In this document: positions 62,147-64,000 of the stretch, piece after piece
Numbering within the stretch: the first letter of the stretch is position 1
Layout: every line of letters starts with the position of its first letter
Source: Paraglaciecola sp. T6c
GTDB taxonomy: Bacteria > Pseudomonadota > Gammaproteobacteria > Enterobacterales > Alteromonadaceae
Length of the DNA stretch: 64,000 nucleotides
Direction of reading: 5' to 3'
Assembly (NCBI RefSeq): GCF_000014225.1
Contig: NC_008228.1
Coordinates: forward strand, 3,658,001 to 3,722,000
Made by a program: the position numbers and the translations under genes
The notes under the pieces: model-generated
Told to the model about the DNA's origin: nothing
Database searches by the model: none
The model's input: only the letters and a program-made list of their open reading frames with translations

Positions 62147-62977
62147 TTAACCTTGCAGTAGTTGCAGAGCTGATTGTGGACGCTGATTAGCTTGACCTAA
62201 AACAGTAATACTCGCCTGTTGAATAATCTGCCACCGAGTCAATTCTGCCGTTTCAACTGCAAAGTCAGTATCTCGAATACGACTGCGGGCTGCTGACACG
62301 TTTTCAGATATGTTGCTCAGATTGCGTATAGTTGACTGAAATCTATTTTGAATAGCACCGAGATCAGCACGCTTAGCATCAATAACCGATATTGCTTCTA
62401 ATACAGCGACCATCGCTCTAGATGCTTGGGCTTCTGTGGCAACGGAGATAATTTCTCCTTCGAACAAACCCTCTGGCCCATATCCATTTGCTCTAGATAT
62501 ATTGACGCTGATTGTCTGACCCGGGTTTGCTCCCACAAGAAATGCAGATGAGAACCCACCACTTAGGATATTTACACCACCGAATTGGGAAGTAGCAGCG
62601 ATTCGGCTCATTTCAAATTTGAGCGCATCGACTTCTTTTTGCAATGCCAGTCTATCTGCTGATGCATTAATCCCGTTTTGAGCCTGAACGGCTAGAACCC
62701 TAATACGTTGGAGTGCGGTGGTTACTTCCCCTAGCGCTCCTTCTGCGGTTTGCGCTAAAGAAATGCCATCATTGGCGTTTCGCACGGCCATGTTAAGGCC
62801 TAAAACCTGGGTCGTAAGTCGGTTAGATATTTGCAATCCAGCCGCATCATCTTTGGCACTATTAATGCGAAATCCAGATGATAATCTTTCAAATGCCGTG
62901 TTTAAATTATTGTTCGACGTGAATAACTGACGAGTAGCATTCAACGACGACACATTCGTATTAACGAATAAGCTCAT
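62147..62977 (-). CDS. fliC: Flagellin (divergent paralogue)
   Basis: A 276-residue flagellin starting MSLFVNTNVSSLNATRQLFT with TAGGAGA ahead of the ATG. It shares FERLSSGFRINSAKDDAAGL, NANDGISLAQTAEGALGEV and ARSRIRDTDFAVETAELTR with the other two but differs widely in the middle (EGEIISVATEAQASRAMVAV, VLEAISVIDAKRADLGA). It has Trp where they have Asn in the C-terminal motif (TRWQIIQQAS). It ends QSALQLLQG. It appears intact and is probably a minor or condition-specific filament subunit. Confidence 0.95.
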   Translation of the reverse strand: MSLFVNTNVSSLNATRQLFTSNNNLNTAFERLSSGFRINSAKDDAAGLQISNRLTTQVLGLNMAVRNANDGISLAQTAEGALGEVTTALQRIRVLAVQAQNGINASADRLALQKEVDALKFEMSRIAATSQFGGVNILSGGFSSAFLVGANPGQTISVNISRANGYGPEGLFEGEIISVATEAQASRAMVAVLEAISVIDAKRADLGAIQNRFQSTIRNLSNISENVSAARSRIRDTDFAVETAELTRWQIIQQASITVLGQANQRPQSALQLLQG

Positions 62978-63126
62978 TTTCTTTCTCCTAACGATTTTTT
63001 AAACTTTCACCCGACTATTATTTTTTTGTATCGTGGTGAATACAGGACCTTGCTTTAATTATTATTGGTCTCTGTTTCTAGTGCTGGCTTATTATTTTTT
63101 TGAGTTACCTAGCGACTATGTTTAAG

Positions 63127-63154
63127 TTATCGAACGGATACAGAAAATCCTTTA
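63127..63154 (-). promoter_or_regulatory. Candidate sigma-28 promoter of flagellin 62147-62977
   Basis: On the minus strand TAAA (63151-63154) is followed by 16 nt and TTCGATAA (63127-63134). The -10 element differs from GCCGATAA at two positions and the spacer is one base longer than ideal. It is weaker than the site at 60913-60939. Confidence 0.5.
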
Positions 63155-63218
63155 GCATTAAAATTGACTAAATATTTTTCTAATTCAAATTCAAACACTT
63201 ACAGATAAAAATAAACGC

Positions 63219-63248
63219 AAAAAAAGCCGAGGGATCCCCCTCGGCTTT
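63219..63248 (-). terminator. Intrinsic terminator after flagellin 63373
   Basis: GCCGAGGG (63226-63233) and CCCTCGGC (63238-63245) form an 8-bp GC-rich stem, extended by A-T pairs, around a four-base loop. Seven A on the plus strand at 63219-63225 supply the U-tract of the minus transcript. Confidence 0.92.
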
Positions 63249-63250
63249 AC

Positions 63251-63275
63251 GCTCTTACTTTAGGAGAGAGTGAGC
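63251..63275 (-). promoter_or_regulatory. Bulged hairpin with CUCCU-containing loop, adjacent to terminator
   Basis: Plus-strand GCTC and ACT (63251-63254, 63257-63259) pair with AGT and GAGC (63269-63275), leaving a two-base bulge and the loop TTAGGAGAG; the minus transcript shows CUCUCCUAA. It ends 5 nt before the terminator stem. Layout, bulge and loop core match the hairpin at 61116-61140. Confidence 0.5.
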
Positions 63276-63372
63276 AGACTCTCAACTGATTGGTTCTTTT
63301 TAACCTGGTGCACTACCTCCTGGCTTCAAAGCCCCAAACAGTAGGGTCTCGAAACCTAGGTTAACTAACCAA

Positions 63373-64000
63373 TTAACCTAGTAAAGATAAAGCTGACTGA
63401 GGACGCTGATTCGCCTGACTCAGTACGGTTAAACTCGCTTGCTGAATGATTTGGTTACGCGTCAATTCTGCAGTTTCAGATGCGAAGTCAGTATCACGAA
63501 TACGTGAACGAGCACCTGATACGTTTTCAGAGATATTAGACAAGTTACGGATAGTTGATTGGAAACGGTTTTGAAGCGCACCCAAGTCCGCTCTCACGCC
63601 ACCCACAGAAGAGATAGCTTCAGAGATGGCCGTTAGCGCTGCAGATGCACCCTCAACGGTATCTACGTTAACATCATCAATGCTCAGACCTGCTGCACCG
63701 AACCCATCAGGACGGGACAAGTTTACAGAGATATTCTGTCCACCATTGGCACCTACCAAGAACTTAGCCGAAAAATCTCCTTTTAGGATATCAGTCGTAC
63801 CAAACTGAGAATCAGTTGAAATACGCGTGATTTCAGATTTAAGGGCTGAAACTTCTTTCTGCAAAGCTACACGGTCTGCTTCTGAGTTAATGCCGTTTTG
63901 TGATTGAACAGCAAGCTGACGGATACGCTGTAATGAAGATGTTACTTCACCTAATGCGCCTTCAGCTGTTTGCGTCAATGAAATCGCGTCGTTCGCGTTT
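63373..64000 (-). CDS. fliC: Flagellin, 5' part beyond the window
   Basis: The frame is open to the window edge, so the N-terminal part is missing. The visible ~208 residues contain NANDAISLTQTAEGALGEV, RIRQLAVQSQNGINSEADRV, RSRIRDTDFASETAELTRNQ and end QANQRPQSALSLLG. It is very close to the flagellin at 59919-60743, with 22 differences counted by hand over about 200 residues, most in the central segment. It is followed by a hairpin and a strong terminator. Confidence 0.96.
   Translation of the reverse strand, partial: NANDAISLTQTAEGALGEVTSSLQRIRQLAVQSQNGINSEADRVALQKEVSALKSEITRISTDSQFGTTDILKGDFSAKFLVGANGGQNISVNLSRPDGFGAAGLSIDDVNVDTVEGASAALTAISEAISSVGGVRADLGALQNRFQSTIRNLSNISENVSGARSRIRDTDFASETAELTRNQIIQQASLTVLSQANQRPQSALSLLG

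Larger units (their letters stand above)
62978..63372 (-). other. Intergenic region between two flagellin genes
   Basis: The 395-nt region holds, from high to low coordinate, the 3' untranslated part of the flagellin at 63373 with GCCAGGAGGTAGTG (63311-63324), a bulged hairpin (63251-63275), a strong terminator (63219-63248), a sigma-28-like promoter (63127-63154) and the leader of the flagellin at 62147. No gene is present. Confidence 0.8.

Noticed and set aside
1-64000. Mobile elements, CRISPR arrays, tRNA and rRNA genes
   Set aside because: Looked for on both strands; no transposase or integrase motif, no spaced repeat array and no tRNA-like cloverleaf was recognised.

Overview
This window is a polar-flagellum gene cluster from a gammaproteobacterium, most likely a marine member of the Alteromonadales (Alteromonas/Glaciecola/Shewanella type). 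The evidence is the FlrA/FlrB/FlrC regulators together with sigma-54-type promoters, FlhF and FlhG (which set flagellar position and number in polar flagellates), a fliA-cheY-cheZ-cheA tail behind flhA, and a tandem flagellin array. Nearly all genes lie on the minus strand. No rRNA, tRNA, CRISPR array, transposase or integrase was seen.

Read from the low-coordinate end, 1-5486 holds chemotaxis and assembly-control genes (cheA cut by the window edge, cheZ, cheY, fliA, flhG, flhF). 5521-21622 holds the export gate, C-ring, basal body and hook-length genes (flhA, flhB-fliR-Q-P-O-N-M-L, fliK, fliJ-I-H-G-F-E). 21949-26081 holds flrC, flrB and flrA. Good matches to the -24/-12 sigma-54 consensus lie upstream of flhA, fliL, fliK, fliE and flrB. 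They split the block into separately driven operons, as expected for an FlrA -> FlrBC -> structural-gene cascade.

26334-56982 is a glycosylation island between flrA and the filament genes. It begins with a divergent flagellin-like gene, a very large Maf-type flagellin glycosyltransferase and a sulfotransferase-like gene. A long minus-strand run of sugar genes follows: an oxygenase/methyltransferase (CmcI-like), WbqC-like, formyltransferase and methyltransferase set; a CDP-glucose-derived deoxysugar set (rfbF, rfbG, an epimerase, a C-methyltransferase, an aminotransferase); several GT2 glycosyltransferases; UDP-galactopyranose mutase and a capsule-type glycosyltransferase; a small acyl-carrier-protein/acyl-ligase/reductase module; and all six pseudaminic acid genes (pseB, C, F, I, G, H). 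No flippase, polymerase or O-antigen ligase is present. The simplest reading is that activated sugars are made and attached to flagellin in the cytoplasm before export, though a role in surface polysaccharide cannot be excluded.

57114-64000 is the filament region: a FliT-like chaperone, fliS, fliD, flaG and three flagellin genes, the last cut by the window edge. The flagellin at 59919-60743 has a clear sigma-28 promoter. Two of the inter-flagellin regions carry a related 3' module on the minus strand: a bulged hairpin with CUCCU in its loop directly followed by an intrinsic terminator. One hairpin is complementary over 11 nt to the ribosome-binding site of the middle flagellin gene. This and the acyl-carrier module inside the pse operon are the most unusual things in the window.
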